Of a stretch of DNA of 64,000 bases, positions 23,291 through 35,010 are shown piece by piece. This DNA comes from Siniperca chuatsi (lineage: Eukaryota; Chordata; Actinopteri; Centrarchiformes; Sinipercidae). Both the position numbers and the translations under genes were made by a program. The notes beneath the pieces are model-generated. The model had not been told where the DNA came from and did no database searches. It worked only from the letters and a program-made list of their open reading frames with translations. The stretch covers positions 21,558,888-21,622,887 of the forward strand of contig NC_058053.1 in assembly GCF_020085105.1 (NCBI RefSeq). The letters are read 5' to 3'. Each line of letters begins with the position of its first letter. Position 1 is the first letter of the stretch.

Positions 23291-25464
23291 TTGTCACCTT
23301 TTGATTCTTTTGATTGACCATTTTTTCAGTGTTCTTTTAATGTAAAATGTAAACAGACATTAATTTAAAAGGGAACTCTGTCAGTCTGTCTGAGCACATT
23401 TTCTTCCCTCCATTGATGTAACTGTAAAGTAACGGGCAATAATATACTGTAACTTATTCTTCTTAGCCTTTTCCCCTCCTCTCTTCTTCTGTGACTCTAC
23501 TTCCTGTTGTGCTTTATTCATGCAGAATCTATCAAACACGATAGCAGCTTTAGCTTTTAGTATCTCTATGCAACCTACATGGCCTTTATAACCCACTGCT
23601 GTTTGTTTTCTTAACACTGCTGCACCAGCTGTGTTTCCATCCTGTTTCAAGGCAAATTTTACTGAAATGTTGAAAAAAATAAAACGTACATTAGGTTAAT
23701 TTTTTCTACAAACAAAAAACAGATTTGCTCCAATCAGAAATCAAAACCTTTTGGGAAAGAAAGAAAGCAAATGCTGCCGCCATTGATCGTTTAAAGCTGA
23801 ACTCCCTGATTTTGTTACAGCGTCTGAAAATTGCGAAGTGTGCTTCCAGCTAACAGTTGAGTTTCTAAATATCCACAACAAGCTTGGAGACATCTGTATT
23901 TTATTTTTGGGCATCATAACAGCAAATAACAACAAAGTCATGGATTGCAGCTTCAAAGTTCAATAGGAATTTAGGAGTTTGTAATATGGATGGAAATGTA
24001 GCTGCTATTTCTTCCCGCTACTTGTTTTCTGGTGTGGCCGGACTGATTTGATCTTAATTTCAGTGTTAATTCTTTGCTCATCTGTCCACTCTTTATCCTC
24101 TTTTTTCAGCTTGTTTAACCATAAAAACATGTCACTTTGAATAAGCTGCTGTAATCAGCACCTGACTGACAAACCCCAGTTATGGATTTATTCGGGAATA
24201 TGTATTTTTGTGAAAAGCAGAGATCAGACTGAGTTATTCATGTTTATGAAGCATATAGGAGACTGTAGACTGAAACTAAATAACCCAGTGTAGTTTAATA
24301 TATGGCAGGAAAGGTGCACTAATGTTAGTTGTTTACATTTCTTTTGTTTGTATTTTGTTTAAAAGGTCACATCTGCAGCCATGTTTAAGTTATTGTTGAC
24401 TGATTGCGCCTGCTGCATAAAAAAGGAATGAAAAGGTTGTAAATCCTTTGGTAGAAGTATTTTTGATATGTATTTTGACTGTATGAAGATTGTTTGTTTT
24501 ATTTTTATTTGGTTGCTGTTTTTTTTTTTAAATCATGCTGTTTATTTGTGTACTACGGAGTCCGGCAGGTTTCACGGATGTTCTTTGTGCCCTCAGATTA
24601 GATTTGTGCAAAGGTCTAAAACGGAGAGCTGACCCGGCTGAACGAGACTGGTACTGCCAAATTTGAGACCTGAACCCAACCCGAAATCTGAAGCTACAGT
24701 TACGCCTTTATGTCTTCCATTACCGTTAGCTGATATATAACCAAACCTCAGCTTGACTTTACGCAACAAAAACAGCCCCGACCTGATGGTCCTGTCAAAG
24801 TATCTGATTCAGGTAGCAGTACTATCACAGATTACTAATGCAAGAGTACGAATGAATAAAATATGTTTAAGGGATCTTAAATGTTAACAGGCAACATCTG
24901 AATCTATATATCTATATATTCAGCTTTGCCTCAAAATTAAGTGTTTTAGATAATCTGGATAAACTTTTCACATATTTAAAACTTGTTTCTTGGGCTGTGT
25001 TGGACCTATTTTTAACAACACGTAATAAGACATAAACCTAATTGGAGTGCGTTAGGCTAATTTATCAGTAATTATTTGGTTCACAGGGCGTACCAAAGAA
25101 AATCGCAAACCGAACATACTGTGCCAAACAGTTTGGGACAAATAGTTCATATTGCTACATTTTTGGTGCTTATTCAAAAGCGTGAATTAGTAATCTTTGT
25201 GCACAAATGACCCAGAAATAAATAAATACTCCCAGTACCTGCTGGCCTGTACTTTGCCTCTATGTAGCTACAACAGCTGACTTGAAGACTTGTGCATCTG
25301 ATCACTTTAAAACTTTTCTTAATTCCTTTGCTTGTTTTATGTTTGTTCATTCAGACAACTTGAAAGTGCAGGTTTGTGTTTAGTTTATTTTTTTTATTCT
25401 TACTGCCCTTCCTTCAATTTTGCCCATTTTCATTTCAGTCTGTATTTGGAAACTTTCTTTTCTA

Positions 25465-25496
25465 TCTAACTAACTAACTAACTAACTGACTAACTA
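25465..25496. repeat. (CTAA)n tetranucleotide repeat
   Basis: About eight CTAA units with one CTGA variant, in the probable plekhm3 3' UTR. Confidence 0.9.
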
Positions 25497-25901
25497 TCTT
25501 TTCACTGGAGTGTCAACAACCAGTTTTGACAAAACTTTAACTTCTAGGATGAAATCTTGAGGCCATTCTATGAGTGAAAATTAGCATCCGTTGTCACATC
25601 AGAGCAGGAATGTGTATGAGTACACGACTGGAAATGTTCTTCATGTTGCAGGCACATTATGATCATTGAAGTGTGTTTTACTTGACGTATTTGGAGAAGA
25701 ATATATTATACAGTATTTAAGCAAAGTAACTGGACTGAAATTATCTCTTTTTTGCACTTTTTAAGTTATTTTTTTTTATCATTGTTTTTCTTTTCATTGC
25801 AGCCAAAACTCTTATGCAAGTACAGGGAGTTGATTTTCTGATTTAATCAGCCTTTCCTCCTGTCTGGTTTTGTTCAAATTTGTCTGCTAGCCACTGATGC
25901 C

Positions 25902-25907
25902 AATAAA
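25902..25907 (+). terminator. candidate polyadenylation signal, plekhm3
   Basis: AATAAA in the context GCCAATAAAGAC. It lies about 4.1 kb after the plekhm3 stop and before repeat-rich intergenic DNA. Other AATAAA matches lie upstream, so use of this one is inferred. Confidence 0.4.
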
Positions 25908-26429
25908 GACAAACTTCTTAATAGTGAAAGTGTTTGAATCCTATGTGCAGAAATGTTCATATTGTTTGGCTGAAGACATTTGGGTTTGACTTCCTTTAAC
26001 TTTTATATATGTGCAGGTTTATTTTAGTTGAGTCATTATTAAGCTAAATACACGCAATAGTAATTGCATTGGTGAGCTAACAGCGCTAGCTACAAATGGA
26101 AGCTTCGTACAGTATTTTGCAAACATGCTGAGCATACGAATGGACAGCAGACAAGTGGATTATGCAGCTGGAGTGACTGCTGAAAAGTTTAAATTAATGT
26201 TTGAATCTTTTTATTTTTTCACCATAAAACTGGCTTGTTATAAATTCAAGCCACCAACAACTGAAGGAACAAAATAACAGCACAATCTTCCATGACAACT
26301 ATTTGCCTTGTTGTCATGGAATTGTAGATGAAAGGTCAAGAATTAACTTTTACTCTCAACTTAAGCCTCAACATGGACAGGAAGTCCTTAAAATGCTCAG
26401 AAAAACTGAAATGTGAACATCTACAATTC

Positions 26430-26530
26430 TACAGCAAACTCCATATGCGGAGGAAGATCTTAAATTAGGATCAAAAGTTCCAGAACAGCTACTAATGGAC
26501 CTTGTGGTGAGATTGTTGACGCGTCATTCG
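26430..26530 (+). repeat. dispersed repeat 'AACTCCATNYGCTGAGGAAGA', copy 1
   Basis: ACAGCAAACTCCATATGCGG, then ACTAATGGACCTTGTGGTGA and GATTGTTGAC. The same block order and spacing occur at 27732-27870 and 60411-60558. Confidence 0.65.
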
Positions 26531-26733
26531 CGAGAAGAAGGAGGACAAATCACTACTAAAACTTACAGAACACCTCCTGCTTCAGGTTGGCGTACACGTC
26601 AGTCAGCAGCCCTGAACACAACAGCTGCTCTTGTCGAAGATTTGAATTCCTTCTGCATCCTTGGATCTCCATTTACAGATCTGTAACAAAAGGAAAACAG
26701 AATCATACCATCACTGATGCACAGGTGTGTTAA

Positions 26734-26989
26734 AAGGTCCCATGAAATGGTATTATTGATACAAGAGTTTGGGGCAGATCATTAGTGACGAATCAGTCCT
26801 AAGTAGCATAATGGCCCTTCAGTTATGCAGAGAAAAGCAGTTAAATCTGATGCAGAAAGGTGAGATTGTTGAAAGAATGGTTTGAAGATGGTTTTATTCG
26901 CTGAACTTTATAGTTACACCCACTAGTGCAGAATGAGGCACTACTGAAGATTAACTGTTTTCCAGGAAGTGTCCCTTTCATGGGATCTT
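26734..26989. mobile_element. TTAA-flanked MITE (piggyBac/Kolobok-like target)
   Basis: The left end AAAGGTCCCATGAAA (26733-26747) is an inverted match (14 of 15) to the right end TTTCATGGGATCTTT (26976-26990). TTAA lies at both borders (26730-26733 and 26989-26992), as expected for transposases that target TTAA. About 256 bp, non-coding. Confidence 0.7.
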
Positions 26990-27189
26990 TAAGTGCTAAA
27001 ACCTACCAATGTTTAACTGGTGCTGTTGACTAACACATCTGGACTGGGGTTTGTAGGGATGCTAGCAGCTTGGCTCTAGGGATGGCAATCTCAGTCGGTC
27101 GGTCAGTCCAATATTTCACAAAATGCAAAGATTAGAGAAAAGTTTAAAAAAATGAATGTAGATTTGTGTTGCAGAACTTTTTTCTACTT

Positions 27190-27274
27190 TACTCTCCCAT
27201 TAATCATCTCATGACCCCTCAGATTTATGTTGTGACCCTTTGGAGGGGCCCAACCCCTAGGTTAGGAACCACTG
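27190..27274. mobile_element. hAT-like repeat fragment
   Basis: ATGACCCCTCAGATTTATG through GTTAGGAACCACTGG. The first part matches the interior of the 3878-4166 element (CCTCAGATTTATCTTTGC) and the end is its inverted terminus. It is 5' truncated. Confidence 0.6.
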
Positions 27275-27589
27275 GAATAAACTACCTTACTGGATGTGAA
27301 GTAGCTAAAAGTAGCTCCACCTCGACCAGCTACAACAGTAAAACGCTGCTTACATGTTATTGCATCAGTAACAATCTGATAATGTAATGTAATACATGAT
27401 AATATATCAGTCACAGGGGCCATTTTTCTGCAGAAGTAGTACTTTTGATACTTTAAGTACATTTTGTTGATAATACTTAGGGTAGGATGCATTGAATGCA
27501 GAACTTTTACTTGGAATATTTTTACATTGTTGTATTGGTAGGCCTACTTACTTAATGAGGATCTGAGTACTTCTTCCACCACTAATCAT
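27275..27589. mobile_element. 'AGTGGTGGAAAGTAACTAAG' family repeat, 3' part
   Basis: It shares, in the same order and orientation, AGCTCCACCTCGACCAGCTA, CTTTTGATACTTTAAGTACA and GAATGCAGAACTTTTACTTG with 58607-58800. It ends GAGTACTTCTTCCACCACT, the inverse of the 58372 start. Its left edge abuts the hAT fragment. Confidence 0.65.
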
Positions 27590-27731
27590 AGCATACAATC
27601 TTCCTTGGCACACAACGTTTTCCCATTTGTTATGGAATTGTTTGTTTGCATTTTTCTGAGCACTTCAGTGACTTCTCTCCCTGCCAACACGGAAATTCAA
27701 ATGGAAATTTTAACATTTCCGTTCTACTAAA

Positions 27732-27870
27732 ACTTCACGACAACTGGATAAACTCCATCTGCTGAGGAAGATTGTATGATATGATGGAAAGCTCCACAAC
27801 AGTCACTGAATGGACCTTGTGGTGAGATTGTTTCGTAAACTACTGGTTCCAAGGTCAAGAATGAACTTCC
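27732..27870 (+). repeat. dispersed repeat 'AACTCCATNYGCTGAGGAAGA', copy 2
   Basis: CACGACAACTGGATAAACTC through GAATGGACCTTGTGGTGAGA to CCAAGGTCAAGAATGAACTT. It is the most complete pair with the 60411 copy. Confidence 0.65.
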
Positions 27871-28412
27871 CAACGAGATCAAAGTTTGCTGAGATGACAA
27901 ACAATAACGTGTCAGTTTTGCGGCTGGTTGTCAGGTTATGAGCTCAGCCTCAAACTGAGCTGAGAGAAAACAGATTCATGTGAATAAAGTAACCTGCCTG
28001 AGTGAATATGCATATTGTCTGAGAGAGCAGGGAGCTCAGAGGCTGAATCATTTGCCTGTGATGTATGTCGAGCAGCGGGCAAATTGAAGCTGAGTGTCGA
28101 CCACGCTTAATTGTCATCGCCAATTAGTGCATTGTGGGACGCCCACAATGGATCAACTGTAGCGAGTAGACCGAAGTCCTTTGTGCTTCTCCAATGGCCC
28201 GCGGACCAGTCAAGACTCATTTAGGACCCGAACAACGATGGAGCAGAAATGCCAACGAAAATGAAAACAAAAGACAGTTTAAGGAGAAAAAGAGGACGGA
28301 CGTAAGAAAAAGACAGGGGGAGGAGGAAGAAGGGGGAGGTGGACAACGGTCACAGAGGAGTGAAGGACTGGGCCTCTGCTCTCCCAACATGAGAGGAGGG
28401 GGTATGGCTTTG

Positions 28413-28437
28413 ACACACACACACACACACACACACA
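28413..28437. repeat. (CA)n run followed by C10
   Basis: About 12 CA units, then AATG and a ten-base C run at 28441-28450. Confidence 0.9.
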
Positions 28438-29487
28438 ATGCCCCCCCCCCGACATTTAGCAAGCTGCTACACAAAAGCTGGCAGGGCCCCCAGTGTTCCC
28501 AGTGACCTGGTTGTTCAGAGGCTCGTTTGGCCACGTCGAAGCTTTCAGCAGGTTTGAGCCGAGCAGATTGTCTGTTTGCTTTTGTCAGTGTTCAAGGGTA
28601 AACCCACTGTTTTTTTTTCCTGCTCAAATCCTTATTAAAATGTGTTTTTCTATCGATTGCAATTAAGCATAAAACAGCTTCCTCACCGGGGTTTAGTTCA
28701 GTCCAAACAGGGAATCATTCAAAATCAAACATAAATGTGTTTTTTCCCCACAAAGTTCACAGGCAGAACCATAGCCAGGACTTTTAAAATACTGAGGTCA
28801 TGAAACCAAATTCCCACAGCAGAACCACAACAACCTAAATATAAAGTTTGACTAGCTGCCAACCAAACTCTGTACAATTTTCTGAGTATTTAAGAAAATC
28901 ATAAAATTCCATTCCATTTAACTGTTCAATTAAACGTTCTCCCTACATGGTCCAATTGTTGTTTCAAAGTTTTCTCTACACTGGCACATATGCAGTGTTA
29001 TTTTAAATTTATTTAGAATTGTAAGATATTTGGTCCAAAAAAATATCAGAATCAGCCTTAAAAAAATGTGTACTCGTATAATGTAAGCTCCTCTTCAAAA
29101 GCCACAACTCAGCGACAATCAACTAAATCAAAAGTCATTGATATTTTTTGATGCTGATGGAGTTTCAGTAATGTTGGTAAAAATTCAACTCAAACTCTTT
29201 AACAGTACAGTATCATGTAAATATAGCTGTAGGAAGAGGAACATGAAAATTACTGATTGGCCTTTAAATCAATGAACACAATGGTGCCAGATTACTTTCA
29301 TGGAAGAACTGACTGTATTTAAATAGACCTGATTTCACTTATCTTTGATGTCAATACAGCTACACCTTTGTTGGAAAAAATAAAACTCAAAACAATAAAC
29401 TAAAATCCAAATAGAACTGATAACAGTAAATGATTAATGAGAGATTAAATCAATTACAATTGTGTTATCAACAGAGAGAGAGAAAAA

Positions 29488-29489
<2 letters not shown>

Positions 29490-29560
<71 letters not shown>
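29490..29560. repeat. (TG)35 microsatellite
   Basis: About 71 bases of pure TG, among the longest simple arrays in the window. Several overlapping ORFs with alternating Cys-Val or His-Thr are artefacts of it. Confidence 0.97.
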
Positions 29561-29563
<3 letters not shown>

Positions 29564-32262
29564 CGCAGCAGGACAGAGGCTTTGTGCAGACACCTGTATG
29601 AGCCGACAGGGAGGAGAAATAAAACCAAAGAGGAACAGATGTTGTTTCAAAAAGGCTTTGACACTTAACAACACCAATATCTCTGGACTGAAGCAGACAG
29701 TAGTTTAGTTTTGTGCTGATTAACAATTCAGTGTTTCAAATGACATTTTACTGTTAAAACAAGTGCATATACACAGACGGGGGTGGAGAGAGTGGAGAAA
29801 CACATCAAAATGCATCTGTGCACCAGGGCTCACTGAATGGTTTGGTCATCAGATCTCAACCCAGTTTCACACCTATGGAAGATTTTGGACCAACGCGTAA
29901 GCCGATGCTCTCCACCACCATCTCCATAAGACCAAATGATATAATATAAACTTTCATCATCTTCAAATATATTTAGGGATGTCTGTGACTGTCTCTGATG
30001 CTATATGTCCTTTTGTTATGTTTGTTTTCTTTCTGTCTGCTGTACTCCTGTCTCTCTTGCAAAAGATATCTTGATCTCAATGAGATTACCTGATTAAATA
30101 AAAGGTTGTATATATAAATGAGGGAATATCTTGTGGAGGTGTGGTGTTCATCCCTCCAATAGAGTTCCACAGACTTGGCAAGGAGCACTGAAGCTGTTCT
30201 GGAGGCTTATAGTGGCCTGACTCCATACTAGGACACTTTATGTTGGTTTTTCTTTTAATTTGTCACCCATTTGTATATACATATACATCAGACTAAAACT
30301 AACAAAAGTCTATCGACTAAAATTTGGCTAAAACTAATGTACATTTTCGTCAAAAGACTAAAACAAAATCAGGTGCCAAAATGAACACTGACCCCTTGCA
30401 GGCTTGAAAGGTGGCTCTGAAAAGTTTTGATGTTGCTCCGTCATGGAGGAGGATTCACAGCAGTCACAATGGATTCCATCGGCGACATAGAGTTACTGTA
30501 AAAAAGCAGACAGCAGCGGTGTGAGTAGTTAACCTGCAAGTTCTGTATGTTTCAAACACTCATAACACACTCGTTCTCTGTATCTCTCGTTCGCCTCCTC
30601 ATCGCTTTGCAAGTTGCACTTTTGATTTATTGCCAAAGTGACAATCATTTAAAGCAACAATGTAATTTTGAGTTGAGCTTCAACAACATAGAGGAGAAGT
30701 CCTTAAAGCTGCTATAAATCGATATTTAAAACAAAAAAAAGTTACCATGTGAAAGGGGTCGCCGGTAGTGATGAACCTACAAAGAATTATCACCTGAACC
30801 TGCTGCTCCTATCGGCTTTATGGAGCTTTATAGTGAGTTCAGCTCATCGTTTAGCTGTCTGTCCCACAACTTTACTGTTTTGGTTCAGTCTCACAGCACT
30901 CATAACGTCGTTTCTAGCTGCAGCAGGCAGCTGTTTTCAGTGAAAAAGCTCTAAAAACACACTGTACGCTACCTGCTCAGCACAAAACAGCAGACATATG
31001 CAGTTAGAGACTAGCTGGTGAACACAGTGCAGCATTTAGCAGCTTAAGAGCCACACATTTCCCTCAGGAGTTGGTGTAGAAAACAGCTATAAGAGAGTGA
31101 AAACGTGACTCCAAATGAATGATCATGTTGCTCCGTAACTGCTGGATGTGTAAATAAGCTAACACATTTGCTGTAGTGACTATGTAGCAGCAGCCGCAAC
31201 AAGCATCTGTAATGTCAGCTACATGACTATGTTAAGTTTTAGCATTAGCCACCATAAGCTACTGGTACAAGTAATGCTGTAGCAGCAAAACCCCTGAGTA
31301 TATTAAATTGAGCAAGAGTGTGTTTGATTGTTCATGAATTCACCTTTTCATTTTCAAAGAGGGAGGCTGTGTTACTTTTTCTTGCAAAAGTTATAGTCTC
31401 GCTTTCACCTGTTGGTCTGAGACAGGACGTAAACTGCTGTCTCTGGTGAGAAAGTCAGATACGCCCAACCAAAACCCGGACTTAGCAGACTTCCTTTCCA
31501 CCTTGGTAGTAACAATTGGGGTTCTTCTTACTATAGCTGATAGAAGTCTGTTAAAAAAAAAAAAAGAGAATAAAAAAAATGTTATTATATCCATCTGTAT
31601 GGTGGAGTTTTGTACAACATATGAACCAGCACATTAACTACAGTCAGATACTCTTTGACTTGTGCAACTTGTATTTTTAATGCATCTAAATCAACAACAT
31701 AAGCCCAGTGGTATCAACATGCAAAATTAACAGACTGCCACGACACCTCTACATGCAGAAACATACAGCTTTAAAAACTAAAGCACCCTCATTCACTACA
31801 AATCACAGGTATGTCACTTTACTGTATCTTCCCAAGAATGCAGTGCTGTTTTAGACTTTTTAATGTGTTTTTCCTCCGTTCAAGGCAGCCATTTGTTTCC
31901 ATTCATTTCACTAACATTAAAATCAACTTGTAGAGCCTAAATGCAGCCAGACGTAAACACAGATTGATGTAAAAAAGTCAGAACCATCCAACAGTAGTGT
32001 AACTCTGACAACAAAAGCAGACGTGACGTTTGTTCACTGTGACGGATCACTTCACTCAAACAAGCTCAAAGTCTCTGCATGCTGATTTTCATGCAGTGCT
32101 GACATGAAAGTGGCTGCCTGGGAGGGTGAAACAAAACACAATCTACAGAATGCTTTGGAAAAATGTTGTGTAGTAAAGCTATTTGTAAGTAAGTAACATA
32201 AAGGTGTGTTCAGACTTAACACAAAGCGAGGTTTAGAGGCAGCAAGATTACATCAAGTCAAT

Positions 32263-32831
32263 AGAATCAGAAATACTTTATTGATCCCCGAAGGGAAACT
32301 CTTTGTTACAGTAGCTCGCCTTTACGTCAGTGCACACAGAAGAAAGTACTAGCAAAAAATATAATACACTATAAAACACTATAAAAACAGGTCAGAAAAT
32401 AAATTAAGTACCAGGTGGGTATAAGTATAAGATAAAATAGTGTGAAGTACCAAATGGGTTTACCGGTTGATGATGATAATACAGTATAGAAATACATTGT
32501 AATAAAATCAGTAATAAGTGATAAGCAGTGGTGCATGTACTGTCAAGTTAAGTGTAGCTTATTGAGATTATTAAGATATTGCACAGCAGTAGTGGAGGTA
32601 TATAATATCAATGTCAATAAATAGGAAAAAACTAACATGGGAAAACTAAATATTGCATGGAAAAAAGAGTAGTACACAGAATATTGCACAATTATTCCAG
32701 TATGGCAGAGATGTAATGATCAATGTCCAGTTTAGTGACCTAGGGTCATACAGACTAACCCTTAGAGGGAGGAATTAAAGAGTTTGATGGCCACAGGCAG
32801 GAATGACTTCCTGTGGCGCTCTGTGGTGCTT
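32263..32831 (-). mobile_element. 5'-truncated non-LTR retrotransposon, ORF end plus 3' UTR
   Basis: On the - strand, 32831-32762 translates STTERHRKSFLPVAIKLFNS then SL and a stop, the typical C terminus of a LINE ORF2. About 490 bp of 3' UTR follows, ending GGGGATCAATAAAGTATTTC TGATTC. The last 70 bp match the tail at 12645-12755 in the same orientation. Family name not assigned. Confidence 0.8.
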
Positions 32832-34067
32832 TAAAGTTTAAAGTAAAGCTTTAAAGAAAGTCATGTACGGACGCTAACAGACACATATTTGTCTATTAAG
32901 GCGTAAGAAAACGTGGATTTGTTAAAGTCAGTGATAATTAAAAGAGTTGAAAATGATTTTTAAAAAAAATACGAAAACTGCAGTTATCTCAAAGCTGATT
33001 GACTTCACTTCTTTTGCTACAAAGAAGAAAAAAAGGGGAAATGCTAGCTAGCTAACTGCTAAAGCTAATGTTTGTACAAGACTACAAAAAACACTTCACA
33101 TGAATAAAAAAGGAGTTACAAATTAATTTCGTGATCCGTCTGAACACAACCTTAAATGGGAAAGTCCACCGATTTTACATTTCCTGTGTGTTTACAGGTG
33201 TTAGGGAGTACTACTGCATATGTGGAAAAAGTTGCATAAAGCCTTTTGTGGTCACAGAGGGAGCTGTGTGAAGTCTGATAAATGTCCTCAAGTGACGTCA
33301 CTTTAGTGAGTGTCAGTTGGGGCTGAAGACTACAAGTTTGAAATTGAAAAATATCTGGGGGTGTGCAGTTACAAAGAAATGAGTTTAGCAGACCTCTGTA
33401 GCCCGCTCCTCATCTCTGCTTGAGGTTAGCAGCTTGAGGCTATTAGCTGCTACTAGCATAAGACACCCGAATCTCTGACCCAGCTGTCTGTGGTTGACTT
33501 ACATTGTGGGTAATGTAGGCGGTAGGTTTTGACAAAGAAGAAGAATGTGTGGAATAAAAAAAGATGAGATCTCTAACTCTGCTGCACTGGTTTTGATACT
33601 TTTTAAAATACTTCAGCATTGCATTTCTATAATATTGTCAGAGTATTCTTTTAAAACATGTTTTCGCAACCTCTTCTGGACCCTTTTTAGCTCCCAAAAA
33701 ACTCCAAATGACTCCGGCAAGTTGTCAAGTTCTGCATAAATTTGATCACGTGGCTGTATAGTTCTATTTTCAAGAACAAGAAGCGAGCTTCACGTGAATT
33801 CACACTGAAAATGTATCTTAGAAATCTACCTGAACCCTGTCAGTGTATCAGCTGATACCACAAGGAGTCCTAATCCAGAGGTTGAGAAACTCCTGGTAGG
33901 TCCTTTAGACATTTGACGACGAGAGCTCCAAAAACTGGTTGGGCATTTTTGTCCTCAATCATTTTAGTCATAAGTAGTTAATTTAGATATAATTAAGAAA
34001 GTAGGTTGATGTTTAGTAAAAATTAGTTTTTACTTTATGCCCAGCACCGTGTGTGTGTGTGTGTGCT

Positions 34068-34260
34068 CTTGCACTTCTATCTTTGTAAGGACCAGTTTGA
34101 GTTTTGGACTATGACTGTGAGGGCATTTGTGAGACGTTAGGACGTTTTTTTTCTGGTGTTCTGGTTTTCTTCAAATGGCTGTTTGAGAGTTAAGACTTGG
34201 TTTTAGGGTTAAGGCTAAAATTAGTACAGGTTGGTAGGTTAAGGTAACCGTATAGATATG
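34068..34260. repeat. dispersed 'GGACCAGTTTGAG..GGCTGTTTGAGAG' repeat
   Basis: GTAAGGACCAGTTTGAG and AAATGGCTGTTTGAGAGTTA match TGAGGACCAATTTCAGTTTG and AAAGGGCTGTTTGAGGGC at 20100-20180, in the same order. GGTTTTAGGGTTAAGGC follows. Typically linked to TG arrays, as here. Confidence 0.6.
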
Positions 34261-34269
34261 GAAAAACAA

Positions 34270-34272
<3 letters not shown>

Positions 34273-34319
<47 letters not shown>
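34273..34319. repeat. (TG)23 microsatellite
   Basis: Pure TG run, one of the arrays clustered in 34.0-35.0 kb. Confidence 0.95.
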
Positions 34320-34320
<1 letters not shown>

Positions 34321-34450
34321 GTGGTTACCTGATCAGTAAGTGATACAGTTCATGTCGCCTTGTGTTCTCACTTAAGTCTTAGTCAAACAGGCCTGGCACC
34401 TCGGAGAATTACCACAAATAATCACACACGCGTGCACACAGACGTGTGTC

Positions 34451-34476
34451 GGGGGTGTGGGTGTGGGTGTGGGTGT

Positions 34477-34508
<32 letters not shown>

Positions 34509-34509
34509 T
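34451..34509. repeat. (GGGTGT)n plus (TG)n compound array
   Basis: GGGGGTGTGGGTGTGGGTGT and one more GGGTGT, then TG units with one TATG interruption. Four G-runs of three or more within 25 bases give G-quadruplex potential on the + strand. Confidence 0.9.
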
Positions 34510-34690
34510 TGGTCTGACTTAGGTTACCTTCGGGGACACATTTCAGACCAGTTAACTGGGGACAGCTTGTCCAATTGGGGACAAAAGCTGATTTTTGGGT
34601 CAGTGATTAAGGTTAGAGTTAGGGTAAGTCTCCAGAAAATGAATGTAAGGCTCTATAATGTCCCCAAAAGTGACATAAGTAATCATGTGC

Positions 34691-34698
34691 GTGTGTCT

Positions 34699-34732
<34 letters not shown>
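34691..34732. repeat. (TG)n microsatellite with TCTG interruptions
   Basis: GTGTGTCTGTGTCTG then a pure TG run. It follows a GGGGACA-rich stretch (34540-34670) related to the 34068-34260 repeat. Confidence 0.9.
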
Positions 34733-34734
<2 letters not shown>

Positions 34735-34936
34735 ACATGAGAGATTGATGCCATCCAGGCTTTACATGTGAACTCCTCGCCACTTGCTTTGATTTATCAA
34801 AGTAAGCCGAGTGAAGCTAAAGCAGACTGAGAAAGACTTGTCTTGGCTGATATGTTCAGCACACACACACACACAAACAAACACACCCTTTGAGACCTTT
34901 GTCCCCCAGAGAGCGTTGTGACCTTTGTCCGATGTG

Positions 34937-34938
<2 letters not shown>

Positions 34939-35009
<71 letters not shown>
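34939..35009. repeat. (GT)35 microsatellite
   Basis: About 70 bases of pure GT. It lies 60 bases after a short CA run (34859-34875), its inverted counterpart. Confidence 0.96.

Positions 35010-35010
<1 letters not shown>

Larger units (their letters stand above)
21790..25907 (+). other. plekhm3: probable plekhm3 3' UTR
   Basis: No coding potential follows the plekhm3 stop. The stretch holds a (CA)16 array at 21969-22000 and two copies of a short interspersed element (about 22286-22552 and 23085-23290). A clean AATAAA sits at 25902. The length of about 4.1 kb is inferred from that signal. Earlier AATAAA-like sites (for example near 23676, 24854 and 25219) could give shorter forms. Confidence 0.5.

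Noticed and set aside
29430..29726. Overlapping ORFs with alternating Cys-Val or His-Thr
   Set aside because: They are translations of the (TG)35 array and have no independent coding evidence. The same holds near 9423-9644, 13439-13751 and 34360-35060.
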